Notes: generated from the letters alone by a model not told the origin. A stretch of DNA of 64,000 nucleotides from Pseudomonas silvicola (GCF_026651855.1 NZ_CP093280.1:2768001-2832000); one strand, 5' to 3'. Numbered from the stretch's first letter, positions 1-10,364 are shown. Numbers and translations: made by a program.

Positions 1-2
1 AG

Positions 3-1199
3 TTGAGCCACTTCATTCGGGATGTCACAAAGCCTGGCGCGCTGATCATGCAGGACGCCATCGAGTCACTGATCAAAGTGAACGAGGGCGGCGCTGATGT
101 TTCAAGTGCCATGGCTCAAAACGATTTCCGTCTGGGGCAGTACATCGTGATTGTTCTCGCCGTCGCAGCAATTATCCTGACAATTGTTGTTGCGCTGTTG
201 TTTACACGCAGCATCGTCGTCCCTGTCCGCGCACTGTTAGGTTCAACGCAGGATATCGCACAGGGCAATCTCAAGTCGGAAGTCGAGGTCAACGGAGCGG
301 ATGAATTAACGGAACTTCAAAACGCCGCGGCGAAGATGAGAGCCAGTTTGCGAGAGACGATCGAACATATTGCACACTCCTCCGGGCAGTTGGCATCCGC
401 GGCAGAAGAGATGAGCTCGATTACACAAGAAAGTACACAAGGCGCCCGGCAGCAGAGCGTCGAAACTGAAATGGCCGCCACCGCGGTAAATCAGATGACT
501 GCCGCCGTCGAGGAAGTGGCTCGCAACGCGTCATCGGCTTCGCAATCGACCCAGATGTCGGAGCGTTCAGCGATGACCGGTCAAGCCCGAGTCGGGCACA
601 CCATCACGTCGATCGAAAAACTCAGTGCCAGCGTCAAGCAGACCTGTGTGGAGGTTGAGGGCTTTGCAGGCAAGACCCAGGACATCGCCAAGGTGCTCGA
701 CGTTATCGGATCGATTGCAGAACAAACCAACCTGCTTGCGCTCAATGCTGCGATTGAAGCCGCTCGCGCCGGGGAGCAAGGGCGTGGCTTTGCGGTCGTC
801 GCTGACGAAGTTCGTGCCCTGGCCCATCGCACGCAGACGTCTACGCAGGAAATCGAGAAAATGATCCAGGACATACAGAAGGATTCCGGTAACGCGGTTC
901 ATTCGATGCGGCGCAGTAATGACGAAGCACAAGCCACGCTGTCCACGGCCCAGGATGCGGGTGTGGCAATCAGTGAAATCACGGCGGCTATCTCGGACAT
1001 CAACGAGCGAAATCTGTTGATTGCTGCCGCGTCCGAAGAGCAGGCGCAGGTGGCTCGCTCAGTGGACGAAAACCTCGTCAGCATTCGGGATCTGTCCGCA
1101 CAAAGTGCATCGGCGGCGCATCAGACGGCCACCGCCAGTCATGAGCTATCCCAACTGGCGGTGTGTCTGAATCGTCTCGTCAGTCGCTTCGCGGTCTGA
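3..1199 (+). CDS. Methyl-accepting chemotaxis protein, C-terminal part (5' end outside window)
   Basis: The reading frame is open to the left edge, so the TTG at base 3 is not a credible start and the ligand-binding region is missing. Visible residues give the end of a periplasmic segment, one membrane helix at about 48-68, a HAMP linker to about 120, then a long coiled-coil signalling domain. The hairpin tip of chemoreceptors is clear ([20 protein letters not shown] followed by [12 protein letters not shown]), which contacts CheA and CheW. No C-terminal CheR/CheB pentapeptide is seen; the protein ends RLVSRFAV. The family is certain, the ligand unknown. Confidence 0.95.
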   Translation: MSHFIRDVTKPGALIMQDAIESLIKVNEGGADVSSAMAQNDFRLGQYIVIVLAVAAIILTIVVALLFTRSIVVPVRALLGSTQDIAQGNLKSEVEVNGADELTELQNAAAKMRASLRETIEHIAHSSGQLASAAEEMSSITQESTQGARQQSVETEMAATAVNQMTAAVEEVARNASSASQSTQMSERSAMTGQARVGHTITSIEKLSASVKQTCVEVEGFAGKTQDIAKVLDVIGSIAEQTNLLALNAAIEAARAGEQGRGFAVVADEVRALAHRTQTSTQEIEKMIQDIQKDSGNAVHSMRRSNDEAQATLSTAQDAGVAISEITAAISDINERNLLIAAASEEQAQVARSVDENLVSIRDLSAQSASAAHQTATASHELSQLAVCLNRLVSRFAV

Positions 1200-1373
1200 C
1201 CCATGATCCGCCACTGGCCGTCGGCCTGAGGCCATGGCGTGCAGAGGCAGTGACACAACATGCCGTGAGGTACGCTTTGCCAACGTATATCCGGCGGGTT
1301 TCGAGCTGTTGGACACGCTCGGGGCTCAATGCTGGTCTAACCTGTTTTGGGCAAGGGACCGCATAGGGAAAGC

Positions 1374-3065
1374 ATGATGCTCCATCAACCTATCATTCTG
1401 CTGGTCGATGACCAGGTCAGCGATCTTCGCGTGCTCGGGCAGGCGTTAGAAGGCATTGGCGATGTTTACATCGCCACAGATGGCACCACGGCGCTACAGC
1501 TTGCCCGCAAGTACCGGCCGGAAGTGATCCTGCTGGACATTGAAATGCCGCTCATGGACGGTTATTTGGTCTGCGAGCAGATCAAGGCTGACCCTAAGCT
1601 GGCCCATGCGGCAGTCATATTCGTCACCTCGCACCAGCAGACCGAAAACGAGCTGCGGGGCTTGAAACTGGGCGGAGCCGATTTCCTCCACAAGCCCATC
1701 AATCTGCCGGTTGCAAGGGCTAGGGTTGAAGCCAACATCAAGCACGGTCGTTCGGTTCGGCAGCTCGCTTACTACGACTCGCTGACAAACCTGCCCAACC
1801 GCACATTGCTCGTGGACAGAGTCAGCCAGGCACTGGATAACGCCCGGCAGCGCCCGGGTCGTATCGGACTCCTGTCGCTGGACCTGGATAATTTCAAGCC
1901 CCTCAACGACTCAGAAGGTCATGCGGTCGGCGACGCGTTGCTCCAGGAAGTGGCCAGACGCCTGATGGGGTGCTGTGCCGCGGCAGACACGGCGGCACGC
2001 GCCGGCGGACAGCGATTCATGATGTTGGCGCTGTCTTGCCAGACCATTGATGAACTCGGACAGTGTGCGCAGCGGCTGCTGGACGCCATTACGGCGCCCA
2101 TCATGGTTGCCAATACGCGTTATGACCTGATTGGTAACGTCGGCATCAGCGTGTTTCCCGACGACAGTCAGGATGCCGAGACGTTGCATGAGCATGCCGG
2201 CGCAGCGCTCTACCAGGCCAGACAGGCAGGCCGCGGGGAATACCGGTTCTTCAATGCATCGATCAACGACAGTGTTCGTGCCCGGCATCAGATGGAGCGC
2301 GACCTGCGTGACGCCCTCGATACCGGGCGACTTGAGGTTTTTTACCAAGCCAAGGTCGATGCAGCTTTACGCTGTGTGGTTGGGGTCGAAGCGTTGGTGC
2401 GCTGGCCGCAGCCCGACGGGAGCATGATCACGCCCGACCGCTTCATTCCACTGGCCGAGGCCAGTGGACTGATCGTGCCAATAGGCGAGTATGTCCTTAA
2501 TGAAGCGTGTCAGGCGGCCAACCAGTGGCGTGAGCAGGGTCAGGCCATCACTGTCAGCGTCAACATTTCACCCGCCCAGTTTCATGACCGTCGTTTCGAG
2601 GACGTGATCCAGCAGGCAATCTTGCGCAACCACTTGATGCCGGGCCAGCTGGAACTGGAAATCACCGAAGGCGTGCTGGCGGGGGATGTCGATGAAATCT
2701 GTCGAGTGCTGGAGCGTTTGCGCGCTCGGGGCGTGCGCATCTCCGTCGATGATTTCGGTACGGGTTATTCGAGCCTGGCGTACCTGAAACGCTTTCCGCT
2801 GGATGTGTTGAAGATCGACCAGAGCTTCGTGCGGCAAATGCTCGATCACCCCCGCGATGCCGCCATCGTCGAAACAATCATCCAATTGGCTCATGCACTG
2901 GACCTGCATCTGATCGCCGAGGGCGTCGAAACCCAGCAGCACGCGCAGGCCCTTCAGCGGCTGGGTTGTGACGTGATGCAAGGCTTCCTATATTGCCGAC
3001 CGCTGCCACGCACGCAGATGACGGAATACTTGCAGTGGCCGCCGTCGAGAGTCACGGGTGCTTAG
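1374..3065 (+). CDS. REC-GGDEF-EAL protein, likely c-di-GMP phosphodiesterase
   Basis: An N-terminal receiver (about residues 7-125) has the acidic pair in LLVDDQ, the phospho-acceptor Asp in LLDIEMPLMDG and the Lys in HKPI. A GGDEF-type domain follows, but its signature is ARAGGQRF instead of GGDEF, so cyclase activity is unlikely. The C-terminal EAL domain looks catalytically complete: EALVRW, DDFGTGYSSL, the KID lysine and AEGVE. It should therefore hydrolyse c-di-GMP under phosphorylation control. ATG at 1374 follows an AGGGAAA ribosome site; an in-frame start at 1347 lacks one. The stop overlaps the start of the downstream hybrid kinase by 8 bases, pointing to a kinase-regulated pair. 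Confidence 0.9.
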   Translation: MMLHQPIILLVDDQVSDLRVLGQALEGIGDVYIATDGTTALQLARKYRPEVILLDIEMPLMDGYLVCEQIKADPKLAHAAVIFVTSHQQTENELRGLKLGGADFLHKPINLPVARARVEANIKHGRSVRQLAYYDSLTNLPNRTLLVDRVSQALDNARQRPGRIGLLSLDLDNFKPLNDSEGHAVGDALLQEVARRLMGCCAAADTAARAGGQRFMMLALSCQTIDELGQCAQRLLDAITAPIMVANTRYDLIGNVGISVFPDDSQDAETLHEHAGAALYQARQAGRGEYRFFNASINDSVRARHQMERDLRDALDTGRLEVFYQAKVDAALRCVVGVEALVRWPQPDGSMITPDRFIPLAEASGLIVPIGEYVLNEACQAANQWREQGQAITVSVNISPAQFHDRRFEDVIQQAILRNHLMPGQLELEITEGVLAGDVDEICRVLERLRARGVRISVDDFGTGYSSLAYLKRFPLDVLKIDQSFVRQMLDHPRDAAIVETIIQLAHALDLHLIAEGVETQQHAQALQRLGCDVMQGFLYCRPLPRTQMTEYLQWPPSRVTGA

Positions 3066-6000
3066 CGGACTGCGTCATCAACCCTTACAGAGGCAGCTCC
3101 TAGTGCGCCTGATCAAGCACGTTCGTGAAGTGGCGGTTTGTGTGGCCGTCATCGTGGCTGTCGGTCTTACGGTGACGGTGCTGATTTACCAGAGGGTCAG
3201 CAAAGCCAATGAGCATGAACTCGACATCGCGGTGGACAAGGCGATGCAAGAGGCCAGCGGGTATGTTCTGAAGCGCATGGCCGATTATCAATATGGATTA
3301 CGGGGTGTGCGCGGGGCGGCTGCCATCGCGATGAACGACGCGCATAGCTTCGACCAGAGGCTCTTCGTCCGCTACCTTCAGGAGGAGGGTGCCGAGGCCG
3401 AGTTTGACGGCGCCCGCGGGTTTGGCTTTATCCGTAGAGTGCCAGAGGACCAGCTACAGGCGTTTCTAAGCAGCATGCGCGAGCAGTCGGGAGCAGCTAT
3501 CACGCTTCAACAATTCGAACCGCGTGCCGGCGAACGCTACATCATTCAGTACATCGTACCTGCCCCCAGGAATAGCAGCGGGCTGGGGCTCGATATCGGC
3601 TCCGAGCCGAATCGACGTATGGCGGCTGAACGGGCAATGCGAAGCGGCGAGCCGCAACTGACGGCGCCCATTATTTTCCGTCTGACCGGTGCACAGGCAA
3701 CGCCATCCATGCTGCTGTTGATGCCCGTTTACAACTCGGTAACCGACCCGACCACCATGCCAGAGCGTGAACGACTGCTGTTGGGGTGGTCTTTTACCGG
3801 ATTGATCATGGCCGACGCATTAGGAGGGATCGAATTGCCGCCCAATGTGTGCCTGCACGTTCAGGACGTTTCCGAAGACGATCAAACACCCGCATTCTTC
3901 TCCAAGGGCCAAGACTGTGGCGAATCCAGCCTGCTGATGTCTCGAGACGAGCACAAAGTCGTATACGGGCGGTCGTGGCGACTTCGGATCGGCGTCGGGC
4001 CTGATTTTCCGCAAAGTTTGCACCTGGTTTCACCGACCTCGGTGCTTGTCGCGGGCAGCCTGTTTACGCTGATACTGGCCGTGTGTGGCGTGGCGTTCGT
4101 CCTGAGCTCGACCCGTCGTAATCGCCTGATGCGCGAACAGAGCCGCCTTGCGGCCATCGTGGAGAGTTCCACCGACGGCATCATCAGTAAAACCCTGGAA
4201 GGCGTCGTCACCAGCTGGAACGGTGGTGCGCAAACCATCTTTGGCTATCGGGCCGAGGAAGCCATCGGCCGGCGGTTGGAGGACCTAGTGGTTCCCAAGG
4301 GCCGTGAGGGCGAGGAACGTGACATTCTGGAACGAATCGCCAAAGGCATTCCGATATTGAATTTCGATACCGTACGGCACCGCAAGGATGGGTCGTTCGT
4401 CGATGTATCGGTCAATATCTCGCCTCTGATCGATGCTAAGGGTGAAGTGATCGGGGCTTCAAAAACCGTGCGCGACATTTCCGTGCAGAAACAGGCGGAG
4501 GCCCGGATTCTTGAGCTGAACGCGGGCCTTGAAGACCAGATCGCCGAGAGGACCGCGCAACTTCGCAGCACGAATCTGATGCTCTCAAGCGTGTTGAGGT
4601 CGGCTACTGAAGTGGCGATTATCGCGACCGGATGCGACGGCATGATTCAGATTTTCAACGCCGGCGCCGAACGAATGCTCGGATACCCCGAGCAAGAAGT
4701 GGTCGGTAAGGCAACACCCAATGTGTTTCATCTGGCGGAACAACTGGAGCAGCGATCGGCATCAATCCAGAGTGCGGCCGAAGCGGTCACCGATGAGTTC
4801 GAAACGCTGGTCAGCCAATGTCGGACGGACGGTGCAAGCACCCAGGAGTGGACGTTCGTCCGCAAGGACGGTAGCCAATTCCCGGTCACCCTGATGGTCA
4901 CCGAAATCAGGGATGAGCTCGGCGAGTTGACCGGCTTTCTGGGTATTGCGGTCGATATCACCCGGCGCGAAGCGGTTCAGAAGGAGTTGACCGCCGCCCG
5001 CGACCAGTTGTTAATGGCCGCGGAGGTCGCTCAGTTGGGCATCTGGTCATGGAACATCGAGCAGGATGATCTGCAGTGGAATGACCGGATGTTCGAGTTT
5101 TATTTTCAACCATTGGCGTTGCGCGAGTCGGGACTGCGCTTCGCGCATTGGCTTGAGCGCATTCACCCCGAGGATCGAGAAAGGATCGACAGGCGATTCA
5201 AGGACATCTCGGCAGGTGAACGTGTCGATGACCAGACCTTCAGGGTTGTCGGGCCCGAGGGGCAGATCCGGGTGATTCAGTCGGGCGCCCACCTGGAGCG
5301 TGACAGCGCCGGTCGACCCATGCGGGTCACGGGAATCAACCTCGACATCACGGCACAGTGTGAACTTCAGGCGCGACTGCTGGATGCAAAAGAGCGGGCG
5401 GACGCTGCCAGCGACGCTAAATCAACGTTCCTGGCCAACATGAGTCATGAGATTCGCACGCCGCTCAATGCGGTTCTGGGCATGCTGCAACTACTCACGA
5501 ATGCGGGGCTGGACAGCCGGCAGGCAGGATACGTGATCAATGCCCGGACGGCGGCGAGCTCACTCCTGAGCCTGCTGAACGACATCCTTGATTACTCGAA
5601 GATAGAAGCCAACAAACTGCAACTGGACATACACCCCTTCGACCTCGATCAACTGCTGCGCGACCTGGCGGTGATTCTGGTGGGGAACCAGTCCAGCGCC
5701 ACCGTTGAAGTCCTATTTGAAATTGACCCAACGCTGCCATTTCATCTCATGGGTGACAGCCTGCGTTTGCAACAGGTGTTGATCAATCTTGCGGGTAATG
5801 CGTTGAAGTTTACGCCGCAGGGTCAGGTGGTCGTCCGCTTCAAGTGCGTGAGTTCGGGCAAAAGACTAGGTATCAGAGTCGAGGTCGAAGACAGCGGTAT
5901 TGGCATTCAGGACGAACATTTGGGCCATATATTCGAAGGCTTCAGTCAAGCGCAGGCGTCCACCACGCGTCGATATGGCGGTACAGGTCTGGGGTTGGCC

Positions 6001-7596
6001 ATCTGCAAGCGACTCGTCGCCATGATGGGGGGTGAGTTGTGCATCCGCAGCGAAGTGGGTGTGGGAAGTTGTTTCTGGTTCGATATCGAGCTTGACCGGG
6101 ACCCGGCGTATGAACATGCAGGTCGTGAGAAAACACGCGACACCGGTTTACGGCTGCTGGTGGTGGACGACAACGCCGTGGCCTGTCAGATCCTGTCGAA
6201 GATGGTCGACGGGCTGGGATGGGAGGTCGATACGGCGCACAGTGCTGCGTCGGCCCTTCAGCGGATTCATGATCAAAGCGCCGCACGTCCTTACGACGTC
6301 ATTTTGATGGACTGGGACATGCCAGTCATGGACGGATTGACGGCGGCACGACAACTTGCAAAGGAGACAAACGCCAACCCTCCACCTGCAGTGGTGATGA
6401 TCACTGCGCATTCTCAGGATATGCTCCATCGGCTGGGCCCCAACGAGCGCCCCTTCCAGGCGATGCTCAGCAAGCCGGTGACCCCTGCCCAATTGGCCGA
6501 AGCAGTACAGGCAGCCATAGCCCCAGACGCATCCAGCCTCAAGAACGTCGAACCCTTCGCCGCCCACAGCGACTCGCTGTCGGGCGTCAGGTTGCTGGTG
6601 ATCGAGGACAATCCGATGAACCGGTTGGTGGCGAAGGAACTGCTTGAGCAGGAGGGCGCGCTCGTCGAGTTGGCTGAGGGTGGACTGACCGGGATCGCGA
6701 GACTGAATGAGTGTGAGGTCGCTTTTGACGCCGTGCTGATGGACATACAGATGCCCGATATCGATGGGTATGAGGCCACTCGGCGCATACGCAACGATGC
6801 CCGGTTTCGCGACCTGCCTATCATTGCGATGACGGCGAATGCGTCCGACGATGACCGTAAAGCCACGCTGGCAGCTGGAATGACGGCTCACCTAGCCAAG
6901 CCCATTGATTTGCCTCGGGTGGTCGCGACGCTGCAGCGTTGCGTGCCATCGGTGGCCGATCCGGTACCGGTGCCTTCACCTAAGGACTACGCCGCATTCG
7001 ATGTCGAACCGATTGATTCGATCATGGCGAGATTCGGCGGCAATCATGCTTTATTGGCCAAGCTTTCACGGCAGTTTTCTACCGACACAAGTGCGATCCT
7101 ATCGGCCTTGCAGAAGGCTGCGGCCTGTGATGATTACAGGGAGGCGAAGCGCGTGTTGCATACCCTGAAAGGGACTGCGGGCAACCTGGGCGCGCGCTCA
7201 CTCAGCGCAATGGCTGGCAAACTGGAGGGTGAACTTCAAAACGAGACGGGGTCGCCACTGAGCGTGTTACTGACCCCGGAACGCCTGACAGAGCTCGAAC
7301 GTCTGGCCGCAGGCAACGTGCAGCAATTAGTGGCCATGAGCGGCTCTGTCGCCCGTGTCGTCGAACAGAACACCTTGACCTACGAAGCGTTTCGCGAACA
7401 CCTGGAGGCGATCATGCCTTTGCTGGAAAGTCATAATTTGCGAGGTGTCACGATGGTCGAAGCCCTGGCTGACTATCAATTGCCCTGTTCCGCGCAGACG
7501 TGGGAGCAGCTGAATCAAAGCCTTCAGACACTGGACTTCAAAGCAGCCTCATCATTGCTGCACAGGATGCTTCGGGCGGGCGATGGCAGGCGCTGA
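3058..7596 (+). CDS. Hybrid sensor histidine kinase: CHASE-PAS-PAS-PAS-HisKA-HATPase-REC-REC-HPt
   Basis: The GTG start lies inside the end of the upstream phosphodiesterase gene (GTGCTTAG overlap). An N-terminal helix (about 20-45) and a second one near 325-345 bracket a roughly 280-residue periplasmic CHASE-type sensor. Three PAS/PAC modules follow (about 355-480, 510-640, 655-770), then HisKA with His797 in MSHEIRTPLN, and an ATPase domain with DSGIGIQ and GGTGLGLAI. Two receivers have acceptors Asp1085 and Asp1229, and a C-terminal HPt has His1368 in VLHTLKGTAGNLG. All phosphorelay residues are present, so it can run a complete internal relay. The natural output candidate is the receiver of the overlapping phosphodiesterase. 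The ligand is unknown. Confidence 0.9.
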   Translation: MLSGLRHQPLQRQLLVRLIKHVREVAVCVAVIVAVGLTVTVLIYQRVSKANEHELDIAVDKAMQEASGYVLKRMADYQYGLRGVRGAAAIAMNDAHSFDQRLFVRYLQEEGAEAEFDGARGFGFIRRVPEDQLQAFLSSMREQSGAAITLQQFEPRAGERYIIQYIVPAPRNSSGLGLDIGSEPNRRMAAERAMRSGEPQLTAPIIFRLTGAQATPSMLLLMPVYNSVTDPTTMPERERLLLGWSFTGLIMADALGGIELPPNVCLHVQDVSEDDQTPAFFSKGQDCGESSLLMSRDEHKVVYGRSWRLRIGVGPDFPQSLHLVSPTSVLVAGSLFTLILAVCGVAFVLSSTRRNRLMREQSRLAAIVESSTDGIISKTLEGVVTSWNGGAQTIFGYRAEEAIGRRLEDLVVPKGREGEERDILERIAKGIPILNFDTVRHRKDGSFVDVSVNISPLIDAKGEVIGASKTVRDISVQKQAEARILELNAGLEDQIAERTAQLRSTNLMLSSVLRSATEVAIIATGCDGMIQIFNAGAERMLGYPEQEVVGKATPNVFHLAEQLEQRSASIQSAAEAVTDEFETLVSQCRTDGASTQEWTFVRKDGSQFPVTLMVTEIRDELGELTGFLGIAVDITRREAVQKELTAARDQLLMAAEVAQLGIWSWNIEQDDLQWNDRMFEFYFQPLALRESGLRFAHWLERIHPEDRERIDRRFKDISAGERVDDQTFRVVGPEGQIRVIQSGAHLERDSAGRPMRVTGINLDITAQCELQARLLDAKERADAASDAKSTFLANMSHEIRTPLNAVLGMLQLLTNAGLDSRQAGYVINARTAASSLLSLLNDILDYSKIEANKLQLDIHPFDLDQLLRDLAVILVGNQSSATVEVLFEIDPTLPFHLMGDSLRLQQVLINLAGNALKFTPQGQVVVRFKCVSSGKRLGIRVEVEDSGIGIQDEHLGHIFEGFSQAQASTTRRYGGTGLGLAICKRLVAMMGGELCIRSEVGVGSCFWFDIELDRDPAYEHAGREKTRDTGLRLLVVDDNAVACQILSKMVDGLGWEVDTAHSAASALQRIHDQSAARPYDVILMDWDMPVMDGLTAARQLAKETNANPPPAVVMITAHSQDMLHRLGPNERPFQAMLSKPVTPAQLAEAVQAAIAPDASSLKNVEPFAAHSDSLSGVRLLVIEDNPMNRLVAKELLEQEGALVELAEGGLTGIARLNECEVAFDAVLMDIQMPDIDGYEATRRIRNDARFRDLPIIAMTANASDDDRKATLAAGMTAHLAKPIDLPRVVATLQRCVPSVADPVPVPSPKDYAAFDVEPIDSIMARFGGNHALLAKLSRQFSTDTSAILSALQKAAACDDYREAKRVLHTLKGTAGNLGARSLSAMAGKLEGELQNETGSPLSVLLTPERLTELERLAAGNVQQLVAMSGSVARVVEQNTLTYEAFREHLEAIMPLLESHNLRGVTMVEALADYQLPCSAQTWEQLNQSLQTLDFKAASSLLHRMLRAGDGRR

Positions 7597-7705
7597 AGCC
7601 CTCCGCACGTCAGTAGTAAGTGAAACCACGAAGAACTGTCTTGAGGTCTTGAAGCGTCAATCAAATTGAGTCGATCGAAAGTACCCTTCCTAACAGGCAG
7701 CTATC

Positions 7706-7893
7706 GACCGATCGTGTTGAAAAAGTCGGGTTGGAGTTCCACGCGAGAAAAGTACGCGTCTAAGATCGAAATATGAATTATGGGCGGACGTTTCAGGCCT
7801 TGTATTTCACGTGGCAGCATGAAAAACAGGTGTTGCCATCCATTCGTGTTCGAGCGTTCTGAGAGAACCGCCTTTTTCAACAGAATCGGCCGG
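7706..7893. repeat. Degenerate IS/MITE-like relic with 25-bp imperfect inverted repeats
   Basis: The 448-base gap between the hybrid kinase and the next gene holds no convincing gene. Bases 7706-7730 and the reverse complement of 7868-7893 match at about 21 of 25 positions around a shared core TGTTGAAAAAG. The segment between them is non-coding, and the sequence after it (7906-7960) resembles dispersed repeat debris I associate with pseudomonad genomes. This is best read as an old transposon end or palindromic intergenic repeat, not a functional element. Confidence 0.5.
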
Positions 7894-8044
7894 CGGCGGT
7901 CGCTGGTGAACGTCTGGTAATGGCCGCTAGTGGCCGTTCTCGGAAGACTGCTTTGGGTTGATACGAGTGGATGCGAGCATGCTACCTTTTGCGTTTCGGC
8001 CGCCCCATGGCAACCTAGCAACATTACACTTTGATCATCCCCCC

Positions 8045-8578
8045 ATGCCCGACTATGTTCTTCAATTCTTCAAGGGCCTTTCCCCAGCAGGTCATGGTTC
8101 ATGGCTCGGGCTGCTGGTGGTATTTCTCCTGATCGACCGATTCACCGCTAGCCCAGATATGACCGACAGGCCGCTCGCCCACAGTGAAGGCCGTATCGTC
8201 TGGGTGGGGGTGCCTAAAGGCGGTTACGATGTGGAACTGCAACCCGACGAGTCCGTCAGGCAGTATGAGAAAGTACTTATCAGAGGCGAGCGCAGCACAG
8301 TGGTTGATCGGAGCTTGCTTGAGGCTGGCCGTATGATCAGGGTTGATCGCTACGGCGATTTGGTCAACAGCTGCTGGGTAGGCGACAAGCAGGTTTGTGT
8401 ATCTAGGTGCACGAGCGATCTGCACTGCAAGCAAATGCAGGCAGCTTTCGACAGCCTATTGCTGCCTTGGGAGATTGGCCTGACGATATTCGGCTATTTG
8501 TTCACTCTGGCCTGGGTCGCCTGCGGTGGGCAGATTGGCCTCACGCCAAGAAAACCCAGGGACGACCTTAAGGACTGA
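8045..8578 (+). CDS. Hypothetical membrane protein, two predicted helices
   Basis: A 177-residue protein if started at ATG 8045; an upstream in-frame start (7958) would add 29 residues that do not look like a signal sequence. A hydrophobic helix at about residues 18-30 (LGLLVVFLLI) and another near 145-165 (IGLTIFGYLFTLAWVACGG) flank a soluble domain of about 110 residues with several cysteines (CWVGDKQVC, CTSDLHC). The arrangement suggests a periplasmic or cytosolic loop held by two helices. No ribosome site is obvious at either start. I do not recognise the family. It follows the relic repeat and belongs to the accessory end of the window. Confidence 0.55.
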   Translation: MPDYVLQFFKGLSPAGHGSWLGLLVVFLLIDRFTASPDMTDRPLAHSEGRIVWVGVPKGGYDVELQPDESVRQYEKVLIRGERSTVVDRSLLEAGRMIRVDRYGDLVNSCWVGDKQVCVSRCTSDLHCKQMQAAFDSLLLPWEIGLTIFGYLFTLAWVACGGQIGLTPRKPRDDLKD

Positions 8579-8726
8579 CGAGGGAAGGGCCTGCGCATTT
8601 TGGGCTTCTGAATATCGTGCTGGGGGCTAGCTGGCGTTTCTATGCCATTGGTCAAGGTACCTCCCAAGCAGCCTCCCAGTTGGACGCATCGCCTGGTATA
8701 CCTCCGTCCCACCTCCAGGAAATACA

Positions 8727-9092
8727 TCAGGAAACCCGCCGCTCATTCAACGTCCCATTAAGCTTGGAAAACGTACGACTATCGGCCACCGCCGTCAGCT
8801 TGCGCCCGTCCTTCAAGGTCGCGATGAACGTCACCTGCTCTTCCTTGCCCCCCAGCCACAACCCCGCTACCAGGCCGACCGGCCCCAGCACCAGGGCGCC
8901 GGCCATGCCCCAGCCCAGCGCGCCGCCGAGGCTGCGGTTGATCTCATGGTTGGCGACCGTGATGTTCTTGATGCGGCTGACGGGAATGCGTTCGCCAGGC
9001 GAGGGGTGGGTGGCAGTCTTGAGCGTGAGCGATCCATTGCTGTATTCGCCTTCGCACTGCAAGAAATCTCCAGCTTTTATTGTGAGCTTCAT
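8727..9092 (-). CDS. Small conserved hypothetical protein with glycine-rich helix
   Basis: ATG at 9092 is preferred over 9116 because a GGAA ribosome site precedes it; this gives 121 residues. The N-terminal half looks like a small beta domain (MKLTIKAGDFLQCEGEY) and includes a VSRIKNITVANHE segment. A glycine-rich hydrophobic stretch at about 60-85 (LGGALGWGMAGALVLGPVGL) could cross the membrane, and a second beta-rich segment follows (FIATLKDGRKLTAVAD). The layout resembles small proteins that fuse a PH-like strand set to a glycine-zipper helix. Function unknown. Confidence 0.6.
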   Translation of the reverse strand: MKLTIKAGDFLQCEGEYSNGSLTLKTATHPSPGERIPVSRIKNITVANHEINRSLGGALGWGMAGALVLGPVGLVAGLWLGGKEEQVTFIATLKDGRKLTAVADSRTFSKLNGTLNERRVS

Positions 9093-9140
9093 GAGGGATT
9101 TCCAGGTTGAATGCATTGATATTCAACCCTTCGGAATAGC

Positions 9141-10364
9141 TTAACGCTGGGGCAAGTCAATGTCGGGCGACGAAGTGTGCGGTCGCACGTTGCCAGCTGT
9201 TTCACGGGTAAGCCAGATCCCCATGGCCACCAGGCTGATGACCACGCCAGCGCCGACGATGCCCATCCACCCCAGCCGCTCATACAGTTGCGCACCGAGG
9301 GTCGAGCCCAGGGCGCCGCCGATGAAATAGCAGGTGATGTAACCCGCGTTGAGGCGGTTGCGGGCTTCCGGGCGCAGGGCGTAAACCGCGTTCTGGTTGC
9401 TGACGTGCAACAACTGCACCGCCAGGTCGAGCACCAGCACGCCTGCCAGCAGCGCTGCGAGCGAGTGGTCTGCAAAGGCGAGTATGAGCCAGGCGGCCAG
9501 CTGCGCGATGAGCCCGCCTAGGGTGGCCAGGTGTCCCTTGCCACGGTCGGCCAGGCGGCCGGCGGCATTGGCGGCCAGGGCGCCGGCGGCACCCGCCAGG
9601 CCGAACAGGCCGATCACTGCGTCGGAATAACCGTAGGGTGGTGCGGCCAGCAGGAAGGCCAAGGGCGTCCAGAACAGGCCGAACAGGCAGAACGATAGCA
9701 AACCAAGCGCCGCACGCAAGCGCAGCACGGGCTCTTCGACGAACAGCGTCAGCACTGAGCCCAGTAGTTGCGGGTAGGTGAGCCCGGCCGACTGCTGGCG
9801 GCGCGGCAATGAGCAGCGCAGCGCGATGGCGCACACCGTGAGCAGCGCGGCGGCCAGCAGGTAGATGGCGCGCCAGTCGGCCAGCGACGACACCAGCCCG
9901 GCCACGGTGCGGGCCAGCAGGATGCCCAGCAGCAGGCCGCTCATCAATATGCCGACCACGCGCCCGCGGCGCTCCGGGTTAGCCAGGCTGGCAGCCATGG
10001 GAACCAGCACCTGGGCGACCACCGAGAACAGCCCGGTCATGGCCGTGCCCAGCAGCAACACCGGCAGGCTCGGGGCGAAGGCGCTGATCAGCAGGCCGAC
10101 GGCGCTGAGCAGGGTCATGCCGACGATCAGCCTGCGCTGTTCCAGCAGGTCGCCCAGCGGCACCAGCAGGAACAGCCCGGCGCCATAGCTCAGTTGGGCG
10201 GTGATGACGATGGTGCCGGCCGTCGCCGTACTGAGCCCAAGGTGCTGGGCGATGGTGTGCAGCAATGGCTGGGCGTAATAGTTGCTCGCTACTGTAAGGC
10301 CGGTGGCGATGGCCATCAGCAGGATCAGGGCGCTGCTCAATGGGGTTTCACGGGAGGCAGGCAT
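9141..10364 (-). CDS. MFS transporter (drug/metabolite efflux type)
   Basis: A 407-residue protein with about 12 hydrophobic helices and the MFS inter-helix 2/3 motif as GDLLEQRRLI, with the second-half counterpart GRLADRGKGH. The closest type I recognise is the YnfM/arabinose-efflux-like group of proton-driven exporters. ATG 10364 has a TTGGAA site upstream; the longer open frame to 10418 has none. The gene is divergent from a LysR regulator 105 bases away, the usual arrangement for a regulator controlling its neighbouring exporter. The substrate cannot be told from sequence. Confidence 0.88.
   Translation of the reverse strand: MPASRETPLSSALILLMAIATGLTVASNYYAQPLLHTIAQHLGLSTATAGTIVITAQLSYGAGLFLLVPLGDLLEQRRLIVGMTLLSAVGLLISAFAPSLPVLLLGTAMTGLFSVVAQVLVPMAASLANPERRGRVVGILMSGLLLGILLARTVAGLVSSLADWRAIYLLAAALLTVCAIALRCSLPRRQQSAGLTYPQLLGSVLTLFVEEPVLRLRAALGLLSFCLFGLFWTPLAFLLAAPPYGYSDAVIGLFGLAGAAGALAANAAGRLADRGKGHLATLGGLIAQLAAWLILAFADHSLAALLAGVLVLDLAVQLLHVSNQNAVYALRPEARNRLNAGYITCYFIGGALGSTLGAQLYERLGWMGIVGAGVVISLVAMGIWLTRETAGNVRPHTSSPDIDLPQR

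Noticed and set aside
7701-8024. 107-residue minus-strand frame
   Set aside because: Built from the relic repeat and the start of the next gene; no ribosome site or domain.
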